Below are positions 40,513-51,299 of a stretch of 64,000 nt of DNA, one piece after another. The notes below the pieces were generated by a model. That model was not told the DNA's origin. It searched no databases and was given only the letters and a program-made list of their open reading frames with translations. Location of the stretch: NCBI GenBank assembly GCA_914767885.1, contig CAJZBQ010000033.1, positions 186,001-250,000 of the forward strand, given 5' to 3'. Every line of letters starts with the position of its first letter. The stretch's first letter is position 1. The DNA comes from Blepharisma stoltei. Lineage: Eukaryota > Ciliophora > Heterotrichea > Heterotrichida > Blepharismidae. The position numbers and the translations under genes were made by a program.

Positions 40513-43500
40513 ATGTATGTCTCTCATTTTACTCTCGAGGATTTCAATAGAAACAGTCACACTCCTTTTATAAAGGCACGACCCAATACAAACGTTCTTA
40601 ATCACCTCTGCCAAGACATAATGCCCAAAGTTGAAATCACAAGACACATCGTTAATTCTGTGCGAAAAAGAGACAGAGCTTATCTTCCCACACATTTTCA
40701 TGTCCAATGGGCAATGGAATGCATTGGCTTTGCTTTTTCACTCCCTATAGAGCACCATTCAATTATTTCGACTGCTATAGAAATTTATCGTGACTGACTT
40801 AGCATAGGAGAGGGAGAAAGACCTACCTGCATTGAAGAAGATGAAGGCTTTTATCAGAGAGAAATAATTGGTCATTTGTCGCTGCTATTTGTGGAAAGGC
40901 CAGGAGACACACATAAACATGTTGAGCTTTGTGTTGAAGTTTTGGTTTTACTTATACCCGAAATAAATTTTTTTTTTTATAATAATAAAATAATAATTTT
41001 TTTAATAGCTATTATTATGATGGTTAATAGATCTTTTTGAGTTTTAATGACGAATAAAACAATATTTATTACGAATTCGAGAGGAGTTAGAGAATTCATT
41101 AGAGTTAAGACAATAGAAGAAGATACTTGGAAATGTCTATTAAAAATTATGCTACTGCTAACCCACCCTCTACTTAAAAGTATCACAGCATTAGCACAAG
41201 ACTTGTGCCCACTGCTACTAAAAACTTTATTCGAAATCTGGCTGAGGTCTAATACAAGGGACAAAGATCTATGAAAAGAACTCCAAACCTGCTCAAGCTC
41301 CTGGCTCCATCACATCTGGCTTATTTTCCAATGAAAAGCTGTAGCCCACGGTCTCACCCAAAGAATCAACGCCATGCTATATGGCGAGGAGCCTCCAACC
41401 CTGCAGCTTCATTTCTTAAAAATGTCAAAACCCCACGATGAGCCTGCAGAAACTTTGCTTTTGCATTTTTCACTAGAACAAAGCTTGTATTTCTGGTACA
41501 GATTTTTGAATCTCATGCTTCTCAATACACGTGACAAAATCCCTTCAGATCCTGACGTCCATAAAGAGTTGGTAAGGTCCGTTGCTACAATAACAGACTC
41601 ATTTTTAGAAATTGCTGAAAAAAGAATTATTGCTAAAGGCATGGTTATGCCAAATATAGTGACTGCGAGCGGCCCTGAAGCTTTAGCTGAATTGACCAGA
41701 AAATTCCAAGACACTCATTTTCATTATCTGTGGGGACTGAGCAGGCTACCAATTCCAAGTGCGGATGGGCTGCTAAATATGTTTGGAGGCTGGCTGTTTT
41801 TCCATGCAAATGCTGAAGGTAGCTATAATGAATTTGGAAGAGCAGAAGCTGTTGGAGCACTTTGTAGGATTATGTGTAAAGCTGGAGGGCCAAATAAAGA
41901 TGAGTTTTTAGGGAAGTTTTATAGGACGATTTTTAAATGTATGGAAAGCTCGTCAAGCTCATTGGTGGTCATGTATATTTTAAAGCACTCGCCGAACCTT
42001 TTGACATTAGATCATAGAGGGGTAATAAATTAAATTTAATTGTTAAACTGGCCATAAGTGGGCAGCCCGCTAGCCTATTCCTCATTCTCGGCTCTAAAAT
42101 ACACCTCAGAGTTAAATGAGGAAAATAAAGGTCGCCATTTTGGATTTTCGATCTGAAGAGCCTGTCCATGGGGATTAACTCTATTGAGCAGATCCACCAT
42201 CTGTAAAGTGCCCCGTCGGTCCTGATAGAGAGAGAGGACTATGTGGTAGGCAAAACCTGTCTAGCCCATCTAGCAGAAACTGGAAACCCTTCAGGGGAGA
42301 AACAAAACACCCAGCTTTGGTAGGCTTCCCATTGAGATGGTCTACTTAACTCATGAAGAGCATCTTTTGCCACCCATCGCGCAGGTTAACCGCTCCATCA
42401 GGAGTTTTGCCTCGGAGTCGTATTTCCGTTAACGCCCACCATTTAATTTTTAAGGAGGGGTAAGGATTTTGCTGCATAAAGAAGCGCTTTCTAAAGCAAT
42501 TATGAATAACTTGACTGATAATAATATAGCTCCTGCAGTAAAAAGACCATGCTATTACATTTTAGGGACATTTGTAGCAGTTGTACAATATTTTAACCAG
42601 CCTGCGCCAATAATACAGGTAACTAATATCCTACAAAAAGCATTGGACCATGAAACTGACAGTGAAAATTTCCATAGACTGGTATGGACTATATGTGTAT
42701 TTGCAGGAAGTATTCATTCTGATTCAGAGCTGCTGACTAATATTGTCGTCCAGCTTGTAAATAGATTGGAGACTATAGATTAACCTTCATTATCCAAATT
42801 TCCTCTATTTTTCCAACTATTTATCCTAATTTCTATAAAAAAATACATAAAACCCCTATATCTCCAAAAAGCGAATATCTTTCTTAAATACATCCAAGAA
42901 AAAAAGATTTACCAAGACTTACTCGACACAATTTCAACCCTTCCTTTTCTAATCTGCTATAAACCCATTACAAGTGAAAATTTAGTTATCTGTATAATTG
43001 ACAAAATCTGCTCCTACATTTCCAAAAAAATAGGCAAATCTTCTACCGAAGGCATCATAAGCAGCCTTTTATTTTCACTTTTGCATTGGCTTGTCTGCTT
43101 CCCTAATGCATTTATGGAGCCAACTATAAGACAAAACACTTTATCAGTAGCAATAAGTGCCCAAGCTTTAGACAGAGTCAAAGAAGTCGCTATATATGTT
43201 GAAGACTTCTTAATGAATAACTTAGGAAGAAGCCTCCCACCAATTGCATATACAAGTTTAGATGCTTTAGAAATATCTAGCAGCTTTTTAACATATAGCG
43301 AAGTCAAGCTGCCGAAAAGGCATTTTCTTTATAATGGACAAGTCCTTTTAACGCTTTATGACTCGTCACAAGATAACCCGCATCATGAAGAGGTATTAGT
43401 AATGATGAGGAATTCTATAGGCAGATATATATGAAAAGCAGGATTAGTTTATAAAGCAGAAAACAGTAATACTAGTAATACTGCCTGGAAAATGGATGTG

Positions 43501-44660
43501 TGCCAGTCAAGGCCGCCACCGCTTATTCCTGTCCCTGATGAAAGTTTGTCACAAAGCTTGTTTGAAGATTTCAGCGAGCAAGAAAAAAATTTGTTTAGAA
43601 ATTTTCAAGAAATTATTAAAAAACAAGAAGAAACCACTAAGAAATATGAATCAAGTATACAGGTAGAATATAGCGCCCAAAGCTTAGCGATGAGCCCTAA
43701 AACGGTTGAAGATGTACCTAAATCTTATAGACTATTATTGGCGCAACTTGGCCTTTTCCAAACTGATCATATTTCTAGTTTGTTAGCACTTAATGGGGAT
43801 GAAGTTGAAAAAATTATTTCTGAAATTGATAAAATTCCTGATAAGGAATTAATTATATGCCCTATTTTGTATTTGAAAACTCCAGAATCTAAAGAATCAG
43901 ATGCATTAAGCAATGTTGACTATTATTCTCAAAGTTTCCAGGACTTTTTGCCACAAATGGGTGTTTTATTAAAACAAAATCATACTCAATTTGAAGGTTT
44001 TAAGCAAGTTTCAAGATTTTTATACTAATTTTATTAATTTTTACAATCTCTAGCAAGATTAATTTTTTTTCTCATCATAGTCTTATATTTTAATACATAA
44101 AAACAAATTACCTATTCAACATTAATAAACAATAATTTCTAATGACCATAAATAAATACGGTTCAGCTTTGTATACATCAGGGTATTATTACGAGCTTAT
44201 AAGCTTAGTCCCTGCAATTATCCCTGATACTAGCTCTTTAACACTCCCAGACATTATTTCTCATGGACAAGTCGTGGTATTATGGAACCAAAGAGCAAAT
44301 GACCCATACACTGCAAAAATTCCAAATTTGCTTGAATCTCATGGGATGAAAAGGAAAACAATAATAATCCTAACACCATTGAAAAATAGGCTTATCAAGG
44401 TCAATATATCACCAAATGAAACTCAACAAGGACCTTTATTAAATGATATGCTGGTACCTGAATATATGATAGGGACGCTGCTTATAAGAACTATTATAAA
44501 TATGCATGGCGTTTCTATGGTAAGAGTTTCATCAAGGGCAAGGAGGATAGAACAGTTAGAAGCATTAGCTGAGCTAGGGAGAAAAGCTGAAGTTACGAAA
44601 AATGGGAAACTCAGCTCAATTTTGTCACATGCATTTAGGCTTACAAAATGGGATCAATAA
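40513..44660 (+). CDS. RalGAP beta-subunit-like protein
   Basis: Regulatory/GAP-complex subunit for Ral-type small GTPases. Five IESs interrupt it (40966-41064, 42025-42462, 42778-42858, 44023-44150; the second is a retroelement); the remaining frame change is covered by these. After assembly the order matches RALGAPB: an N-terminal VQWAMECIGFAFSLPIEHHS helix, TWKCLLKIMLLLTHPLL and LFEIWLRSNTR, YFWYRFLNLMLLN, GLLNMFGGWLFFHAN followed by EFGRAEAVGALCRIMCKAG, and a C-terminal RapGAP-like half with SQSFQDFLPQMG, VVVLWNQR, IIILTPLKNRLIKVNI and MVRVSSRARR. TGA codons at 40798, 41273 and 43434 are Trp. About 1130 residues. Correction: four IESs are placed with confidence; no fifth was located. Confidence 0.85.
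40966..41064. other. IES in RalGAP-like gene (99 bp)
   Basis: AATA at both edges (TA 40964-40965 and 41063-41064). Excision gives LLIPEIFITNSRGVREFIRVK. The interior is nearly pure A/T. Confidence 0.8.
42025..42462 (+). mobile_element. IES: repeat family R1 retroelement-like insert (438 bp)
   Basis: GAGGGGTAA at 42017-42025 and 42455-42463 is a 9-bp target duplication. The insert is G/C-rich and matches the copy at 28680-29070 in the opposite orientation. Collapse restores LTLDHRGVRILLHKEALSK. The TA used for excision lies inside the duplication. Confidence 0.88.
42778..42858. other. IES in RalGAP-like gene (81 bp)
   Basis: TA at 42776-42777 and 42857-42858. It removes one in-frame TAA and joins NRLETI to YLQKANIFLKYIQEKKIYQ. 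The downstream DNA is also open in the same frame, so the support is frame plus stop removal. Confidence 0.65.
44023..44150. other. IES in RalGAP-like gene (128 bp)
   Basis: TA at 44021-44022 and 44149-44150; joins QVSRFL to NKYGSALYTSGYYYE, the stretch leading to the RapGAP-like C-terminal half. Confidence 0.75.
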
Positions 44661-44759
44661 TATTAACAATTAATTTATGAAATTAAGAGATTTTATATCA
44701 TAATTAATTTGCTTACAGTTCAATATTTAATTAAGTAAGGTATGGGCTTAAAATATTAA

Positions 44760-45845
44760 CTATAATGTCTTTGACTGGGTTAAGAATTTTTCTGCCTTTT
44801 TAGCACGAATTGAATCAAATGAATTGAGAGCTGAATTGAGCTGCTGGTAAAGGTTTCTTAAATTGGCATAATCACTTTCGATGATTCTCTTTTCTTTATC
44901 TGTTTCAACTGACTCCCCCCCCCCTTTAAATTGGAACTAAAAATTTTGTTCCAATTTAAAGGGGGGTTATTTTTTTTTTTAAAAAAAATATCAATATAAA
45001 TTTTTTTATAAAATATATAAAAATTTAAAAAAAAAAAAAATTCCAAAACTTATCGAATTAGATTAATAAATTTGTTTAATAAAATGCTATTTACTCTTTA
45101 TCCTTTAAAACAAAGCAAGATATAACTAAATTTTCATTATTAGTTAATACGCCACTATTAATTGGTATCAAAATTATTTACACAAAAAAACTATTATTTT
45201 TATTGATAAAAAAAATTAAAAAAAAAAATTTTAGAAAATTTATCGATCAAAGTGCTAATTCTGTTTAAATAAGATGTTATTATATACTCTATTCTTTAAA
45301 ATAAAGTAAGAAATAAGTAAATTTTTTTAAATTTTATAAAGAATTCCTATTGAATTTATATCAAAACTATTTAAATAAAAAATATCATTTTTATCAAAAA
45401 AAACAAAATTTTTTTGAAAATTTTTTAAAAAAAAAAAATTAATTTTTTTTTTAAAATTTACAATCAAGGATAATAAATTTATTTAAATAAGATGCTCTTT
45501 ATACTTTTATCTTTAAAAAAGAGCAAGATATAATTAAATTTTTAATTTAGTTAATAAGAAACATTTAATTTATATTAAAACTTTTTAGATAAAAATTTAT
45601 ATATAATTTTTTTTATAAAATTAAATTTAGTTCCAATTTAAAGGGGGGTTAATTTACCAAAAAAAGTGGAAATTTTACCGATATTTTGTTCCAATTTAAA
45701 AGGGGGGGAGTGAGAGCAATATTCTTGGATTGATTGTGTCCTCAGTAGCCCTTCCAGCTAATTGAACCTCAAATCTCCAGTCGAATTCTTTTAAATTAGT
45801 CTTTAATGGGTCAATTGTTGAAGCTCTCTCATTTTGCTCTTCCAT
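44760..45845 (-). CDS. COMM-domain protein (COMMD family)
   Basis: Start MEEQNERASTIDPLKTN at 45845. The first exon ends TINPRILLS at 45714; after the 801-bp IES the frame goes VETDKEKRIIESDYANLRNLYQQLNSALNSFDSIRAKKAEKF to TAG 44760. FDWRFEVQLAGRA---NPRILLSVET is the COMM-domain beta sheet (W-fevqla pattern), followed by the closing helix. Only about 94 residues, so it is essentially a bare COMM domain, as in short COMMD members. COMMD proteins form the Commander complex in endosomal recycling. Confidence 0.82.
44913..45713. mobile_element. IES: family-C MITE with three internal tandem units (801 bp)
   Basis: TGA flanks at 44910-44912 and 45711-45713; no TA pairing keeps the frame. The left end is a hairpin with CTTTAAATTGGAAC arms, then TTA; the right end is a single TIR. 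Inside, a ~200-bp unit (AAT...AAATAAGATG...CTTTAAAA...GCAAGATATAA) is repeated about three times, unlike the ~280-bp copies at 7112 and 59435. Confidence 0.9.
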
Positions 45846-46013
45846 TTTTAATATAAGGGAAAATTATGCTGTTTTGATTTGATTTTAACTAAAATTCAAG
45901 TAATTTTTATTATAAAATCGGCCATTTTGAATATTTGTAATAAATATTTTATTTGAGTTTATATGAAAAGAAAATTATAACTATTTATGAAATTTCGATG
46001 TTATATATAAATA

Positions 46014-46289
46014 TTAGATTGATATTTGAGCAGCTGAAAGCCATACGCTGAATGCTCTGTGTGGACTTCAATTTTTTAGTCTCTTTATTATCATTCTCTT
46101 TGCAAGCCACAATTTCTCAATTCCATGATGGAACCTTATTCTTTTCACAGAATTATTGAGATCATCGTATTTCTCGCTTGTCGCTTGACTATTTAAAATC
46201 AATTGAGATGAAGTGCATTTACTTTTCTTTAACGCTCTCTTTGGTGACCGTGCTACTTGCTTTGGGGTTTGAGGTACAGAAGAAGACAT
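46014..46289 (-). CDS. Small basic protein, unknown
   Basis: MSSSVPQTPKQVARSPKRAL at 46289; one TGA (Trp) after KRLKN; ends SAAQISI at TAA 46014. 91 residues with an SPK-type N-terminus and a helix rich in Lys and Arg. It follows the next gene on the same strand by about 90 bp. Function unknown. Confidence 0.5.
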
Positions 46290-46382
46290 TTTAACTGAAA
46301 GATCAACGAATTTTTGCTTTTTATTGAATTTTTTTCAATCTTTCAGAGACCTACTTTCCAATATTTTAATTCTTCATGTCTT

Positions 46383-47942
46383 TCATAAAAATATTTTTTT
46401 GAAAAATTGAATTGACTTGCCTTTTGAATTTAAAAATTTAATTGCCCGGATTTTAGTACTTTTATAGTCATTCTGTCTAAGCTTTCTTAATTCTTGAGAA
46501 ATTTCACCTTGAATGGAACTTGTAATTTCTTGAATTTTTGTTAATTGGACAAGCTCTGTAAATATAGATCGTTTAAATTTGGAAATTGGCGTATCTAGAG
46601 TTTTGGTAAGGTTTTTTATTGGACAAATTAGAGCCTTCTTGAAAATAAAGAAACTTTCGTTGAGTTTTTTTTGAAATAGAGATTTTAGAGCAAATGATAA
46701 GCAGAGACTTTGACTATAATTCATTCTATATGTCCCGTTAATAAAGCCAATTGAGTTTGCATTGTGGGAGAATGAGCATATGCTGTCTTCTCTTTCAAAA
46801 CTAATCCTACTTGCAGTAAAAGAATTTTTTCTTAAAGAAATTCTCTGCAAGTTATCAAAAGTCGACCTTAAAGAACGAGAAAAGCAATTCTGCAAAATAA
46901 TACAAAGTTTTATATAGGTTTTGTCAATGAATTTTCCTCTTGATTTTGCAAATGCTATAATTTGTTGAAAAATAGATTTTGACTCAGTTTTATATCTTCC
47001 ATCAATGATTTTTTCACAAATTTTAAAAAATAGCTTGTTTCTCAAACTGACAGCTTTGGATGTATAAATTTCATCATACCCCTCCCCTAAAGATTTTGAT
47101 GACTTTTCTGTAATTATTTTGCTGAAATTTTCTTTTTCATAAAAATTGTTAATTTTCGGTGCTTTTATTGGCAAATTGCGAATTTTATCCTGTTGGGCTT
47201 TATTTAGCTCCTTTAAAACTGTTCTTTTTCCATCATAACTTTTAAGCTCTACCCAAAAATCTCTTAATATGCATTTATTCAATGCATAATATAAAACTTT
47301 GAAGTAATTTAAATTACTTGTAATATTGCTAGAGAAATTATCACAAGTCCTAATAAGCGGGTGCGGGTCCAATGGCATAGTGTCCATTTCACCGAAGTAT
47401 TTTTGGCCCAAAGTTGGTTGAAATTTTGATAGTGAGACATTTGACCGAAAAAACCCGTTAATTTTCGACCAAATGCATTTCGATGAAATATACACTGTCA
47501 AAAATCCACTTTCATTTGACATGGAGCCCCTAATAAGCAGCACAAAATACCCTTTTTCCACTTCAAAGCGAGAATTAAGAGCAAATTTTTTAATTACATG
47601 CAGGATTCGGCAAATTTCATTTTTTTCATAAATATTTGAAAGCCATTTCCCAAACATTTCTTTCAATTTTTCATATCTTATACATTCACTTTTTTCAAAT
47701 AAAATCTGGCTAAACTTGTGCTCCTTTTCATAATCCCTATTCTTTTTTAATTTCTGAAGAACTGATTCTATTAAAAGTTCAGGCCTTATCAAATTTTTCC
47801 AAACAATTGAAGAAAGTTTAGAAAGCTCCACGTCTATCTCTAATTCCTTTAATAAATCTTCACATTTTGTCTTTTCCATCGGCCCTTGTTTTAGTATTTC
47901 TACACGACTATCATAAATTTTCAGCAATGTCCTTTTATCCAT
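46383..47942 (-). CDS. Unknown 519-residue protein
   Basis: One uninterrupted frame from MDKRTLLKIYDSRVEILKQG to KKIFL. It has no membrane segment, is basic, and contains long amphipathic helices (AIKFLNSKGKS; FALKSLFQKKLNESFFIFKKAL). No TGA codon and no IES, unusual for a gene this long in the window. Not recognised; perhaps a ciliate-specific structural or kinetochore-type protein, but nothing supports a function. Confidence 0.7.
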   Translation of the reverse strand: MDKRTLLKIYDSRVEILKQGPMEKTKCEDLLKELEIDVELSKLSSIVWKNLIRPELLIESVLQKLKKNRDYEKEHKFSQILFEKSECIRYEKLKEMFGKWLSNIYEKNEICRILHVIKKFALNSRFEVEKGYFVLLIRGSMSNESGFLTVYISSKCIWSKINGFFRSNVSLSKFQPTLGQKYFGEMDTMPLDPHPLIRTCDNFSSNITSNLNYFKVLYYALNKCILRDFWVELKSYDGKRTVLKELNKAQQDKIRNLPIKAPKINNFYEKENFSKIITEKSSKSLGEGYDEIYTSKAVSLRNKLFFKICEKIIDGRYKTESKSIFQQIIAFAKSRGKFIDKTYIKLCIILQNCFSRSLRSTFDNLQRISLRKNSFTASRISFEREDSICSFSHNANSIGFINGTYRMNYSQSLCLSFALKSLFQKKLNESFFIFKKALICPIKNLTKTLDTPISKFKRSIFTELVQLTKIQEITSSIQGEISQELRKLRQNDYKSTKIRAIKFLNSKGKSIQFFKKIFL

Positions 47943-47987
47943 TTTAAATTAAATATGTTAACGAAAATGCTTTCATATGATTTTATA

Positions 47988-48977
47988 TTAAAATGAGCAT
48001 CCTAAGCATTTTCCTAGAGAAGTCCTAACAAATTCTTCACAATCTGAGCAATAGATTGTGCTGCATTTTGGGCACTGTGAAACACTGCTTTTCTCACAAC
48101 TTGTGCATTTTAAGGTCAAAACTGGGTTAAAAGGAGGTAAAGGTGTCAAAGAAAGCGCTGCCTTATTTAGATGAGGAGTACTGACCAATATAAAATTACA
48201 GACAGGGCACTGAATAGGCAATGTGCACACTTTGCATTTGCATATTGGACAAATATATCCTTGATTGATTTTAAGATGGCATGCACAAGGTGTAGGGGTT
48301 GCTATTCAGTATGGAAAAGCCATAGGCACTAATGACTCATAAGATGCAGGATTCCCTGTATATGCGATATTTTCCCATTCTTCTTTTAATTTTTCAGCTT
48401 TGTCAATTAATATAAATTTCCCACCAGTTCTTAAGGTAGCTTCTTTCATAGCAAAAACTTCTGGACATAGAGAAATTACAGTGATTTTTGCCAGTCTTTT
48501 TTGGGCTTTTTCTATTGTTTCTCATATATTTCCAGGGTCACAGGTATTTAGGGAGCTCTGAATTATCAAAATTTCTGAGCTTCAATGCTCTCCTGTGCTT
48601 TCTAGCAAGTAAAGAGCCATTTCAAGCGAATTTTGTAAAGAAAATTCCCCATCTGCGCTTAATTGTAATTGAGATACGTCAGGGATATGGAAAGCTTTCC
48701 CAGACTTGGCGATTATCATTTTTAGATTTGATAGAGGATTGTGTGAATAGAAATTTGAATAAAATTCTTCAGCGGTTTGGCTCATAAGTTTATGGCGATT
48801 TGGCTTGAAATCTTTTTTGGTAGCTGATTTTGAGTAGTCGAGGATGAGAACAAGCCTTCTTAGAAGAGGCCTGAAATGAGGCTCAGTAGGCTCGACCTCT
48901 TTTTCTTCTTCCTCTGTTTTTTTAGTGATCGTTTCCCAAGTTCTTTGATAATCCTGAGTTCACGAGTAGCTTTCCAT
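47988..48977 (-). CDS. GTF2H2: TFIIH subunit Ssl1/GTF2H2 (p44)
   Basis: Core subunit of TFIIH, needed for transcription initiation and nucleotide excision repair; it regulates XPD. Start MESYSWTQDYQRTWETITKK at 48977. A von Willebrand-like domain follows (RRLVLILDYSKSATKKDFKP; LMSQTAEEFYSNFYSHNPLS), then zinc-binding Cys clusters: CPICKCKVCTLPIQCPVC and a RING-like C-terminus ending KCTSCEKS, CPKCSTIYCSDCEEF and CLGCSF. Four or more TGA codons are Trp. About 330 residues, slightly shorter than the human protein. Intact: no intron, no IES. Confidence 0.95.
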
Positions 48978-48979
48978 AA

Positions 48980-49111
48980 TTTAATTACTCCCCTCTTGAA
49001 TAGCTGGAAATTCTTTTGGTCCTGGATTAGCGAGGAACAAATAGGATTTTAATATGCATTTAAAAAAAAATTATTTTAAAAAAAATACACTGGATAATTG
49101 AGGGGGAGCTA
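48980..49111. mobile_element. Possible small MITE in spacer (~130 bp)
   Basis: TTACTCCCCTC at 48987 and GAGGGGGAGCTA at 49101 form inverted ends of the CTCCCC type with TTA/CTA edges. Interior AT-rich. It lies between divergent genes, so frame restoration cannot test it. Confidence 0.5.
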
Positions 49112-49264
49112 GATATTACATTTTATTAAGATGATTTTTATTCATTTTATCTCTGAATTATTTACAATTTTAGCTTAATCTATGATAAATCCTACAATTA
49201 AGCAAATAATATTGTTATTTATATCTCATGTGCTGTTTAATTAATAAGGGGCCTATTCAATAAT

Positions 49265-51251
49265 ATGCTTATAAGAGATATCACAGCTAATCTTAATGAA
49301 TCAAGGATTTTTCGCGGAGAAGTCTTAGAAATCGTCCAAATTCATGACACCCTGACTCGGTTTTTACTTTCGGATTCTTCAGATGACGTTATTTATTGTT
49401 TACTTGAAGGACTCTTTTGGGTCGACAAAATCCGGCTTATTATTGTCGGCGACAAATTGATCCTAGGCCCTTTCAAAGTTCTAAAAGTCCCAGAAAATTT
49501 CGAGTCCTTTTATGCCCCCAAAATAGAAGGAAAAATAGTTTCAGACTTTTATATCCACTATCAGCCTCACGATTTACACTGCAAATTAGAGCTAGAAAGG
49601 GTCGATACTAATCCACTGTCAAAAATTCGCTTTAAAGACCTTCAAGAATGCAAAAATTTAGCCACAGCTTTATCGATATCCAGAGTAAATATTATTGGTG
49701 TAATTGTGGATTTTGTTATTGAAAGCAGACATGAAAAGGACAATTTATTTAAACTGAAACTTGTAGACCAGTCTTTAGAAGAAAGGGAGTTTATTCAAAT
49801 AAATATTTTTTTGAATGATTTTTCATTAAAAATTTCGAACCTCGGAGATATTTTTGCTGGAAGCGGAATTTCGTTTAGGACACTTAAAGGAAAAGCTATT
49901 GGGACGTATAATAAATTGTCAAAAGGATTTGGAATTTATAGTTGAAAAGACTGTAAATTGGCCTGTGTCCACAATGAAATAATGCAGAATGAAGAAATGG
50001 CTGAAAGAGTATATTGCATTCAGAACTGAGAGCTGGAAAAATTAAATAAAAGGGACTTAACAACTGGGGTTACCATTAGAAGTATTGGCCAAGCCAATTT
50101 GTATAAATACAGAGAAGTCGACATATTTTGCTATGTAATTAAAGTTCACCATAAATTCCCAGACATCCCATTATCGACTATTCTAGTCTGCGACGAAACT
50201 GGATTTTTAGTCATGCAGACTTATTACTGCAACTTATTTAATGTAAAAGAAGAAGAATGAGTGAAGCTGCGAGAAGTCAAAATTGAAGGAAATTCCATTA
50301 TTTATACCCATCATTCTTCTATTGTTCACGTCGCTGAGTGGTTTTTAAATATTCAGCAGCATATTGTAGGGTCGCCAAATGGTCTTAAAATGATAATAAA
50401 TGAAGCTCAAGAATGGTATTGCAGCTATACAAATGAGGCCTCTTGTGAGATAAAAATTCTGGTAACGACAAGCTCAATTACAGCAGCTCCATTATTAGAT
50501 GAAGCTCAGCTAAGAGATCCTTTGAATACTGTTGAATTGTGTAGATTCAAAGCGCTGCTAATTGATATACAGCCAAGAAATATTGGAGAAGGGATTGTTG
50601 AAAATGAAGGAAAAATTGAATTTTATGGGATTATGATAGTTTGGAGCTCAAATGAAATTTTGAGTGTCTCTATAAGCAGAGATGAGGCTGCTCAATTTTT
50701 TGAATTTGGTGAAAATAAAACTAACTCCCCCCCCCCCTCCGTGAGCGAACAAAAAAATTTTGTTCGCTCACGGAGGGGGTTAATTTTTTTTTTTAAAAAA
50801 AAATTTATATATAAATTTTATAAAAAATATTTTTTTCGAAATTTAAAAAAATCCTAATTTGCAAAAATTGGGAAGCAAATATTAATTTAATTTGCAAAAT
50901 TTATGTTTTAAAACGCAATTTGTTTAAAATTAAACAGAATTAGCTCTAGATTTCATTATACTAATTATCACTTATATATCAAAATTTTTTTCCATTAAAA
51001 ATTTTTTCTATTAAAAAAATTTTTGTTCACTCACGGAGGGTGGGTTTTTTGGTCAAAAAATGGCGATTTTTCTAATGGTTTTGTTCGCTCACGGAGGGGG
51101 GGGGGGGAGTAAAGAAAAAATACTGGAAAAAATTAATGAAAAAATTAAGCTGCTTTTTAAAGGAAACAATTGGATGGAAATTGGGATACAGAGAAAGGTC
51201 AAAGGAGATGAAGTGAAGCTTAAGCTTGTAAAAACACAATGCATAGCTTAA
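49265..51251 (+). CDS. POT1/TEBP-alpha-like telomere end-binding protein
   Basis: Binds single-stranded telomeric DNA through OB folds. Start MLIRDITANLNESRIFRGEV. The first ~120 residues look like an OB fold. From about residue 138 the sequence CKNLATALSISRVNIIGVIVDF ... LKLVDQSLEEREFIQINIFLND ... LGDIFAGSGISFRTLKGKAIGTYNKLSKGFGIYSW follows the first OB fold of POT1/TEBP-alpha (vnv-GVV, vDqs, GDi-r-h--). A second OB-like segment (FCYVIKVHHKFPDIPLSTIL) follows. A family-A MITE (50725-51112) interrupts the C-terminal part; excision gives GENKTKEKILEKINEKIKLL. About 530 residues. Ciliates have very many telomeres, so the gene's presence is expected. Confidence 0.78.
50725..51112. mobile_element. 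IES: family-A MITE (388 bp)
   Basis: TAA flanks at 50722-50724 and 51110-51112. Hairpin end at the left, single TIR at the right; the interior is almost identical to copies at 10978 and 15117. Frames starting in its TIR (MVLFAHGGGG-type) are artefacts. Confidence 0.93.
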
Positions 51252-51299
51252 ATGGTATATTTATTAATAAAAAATTAAGCAGGTTCATTATTTAAATTA

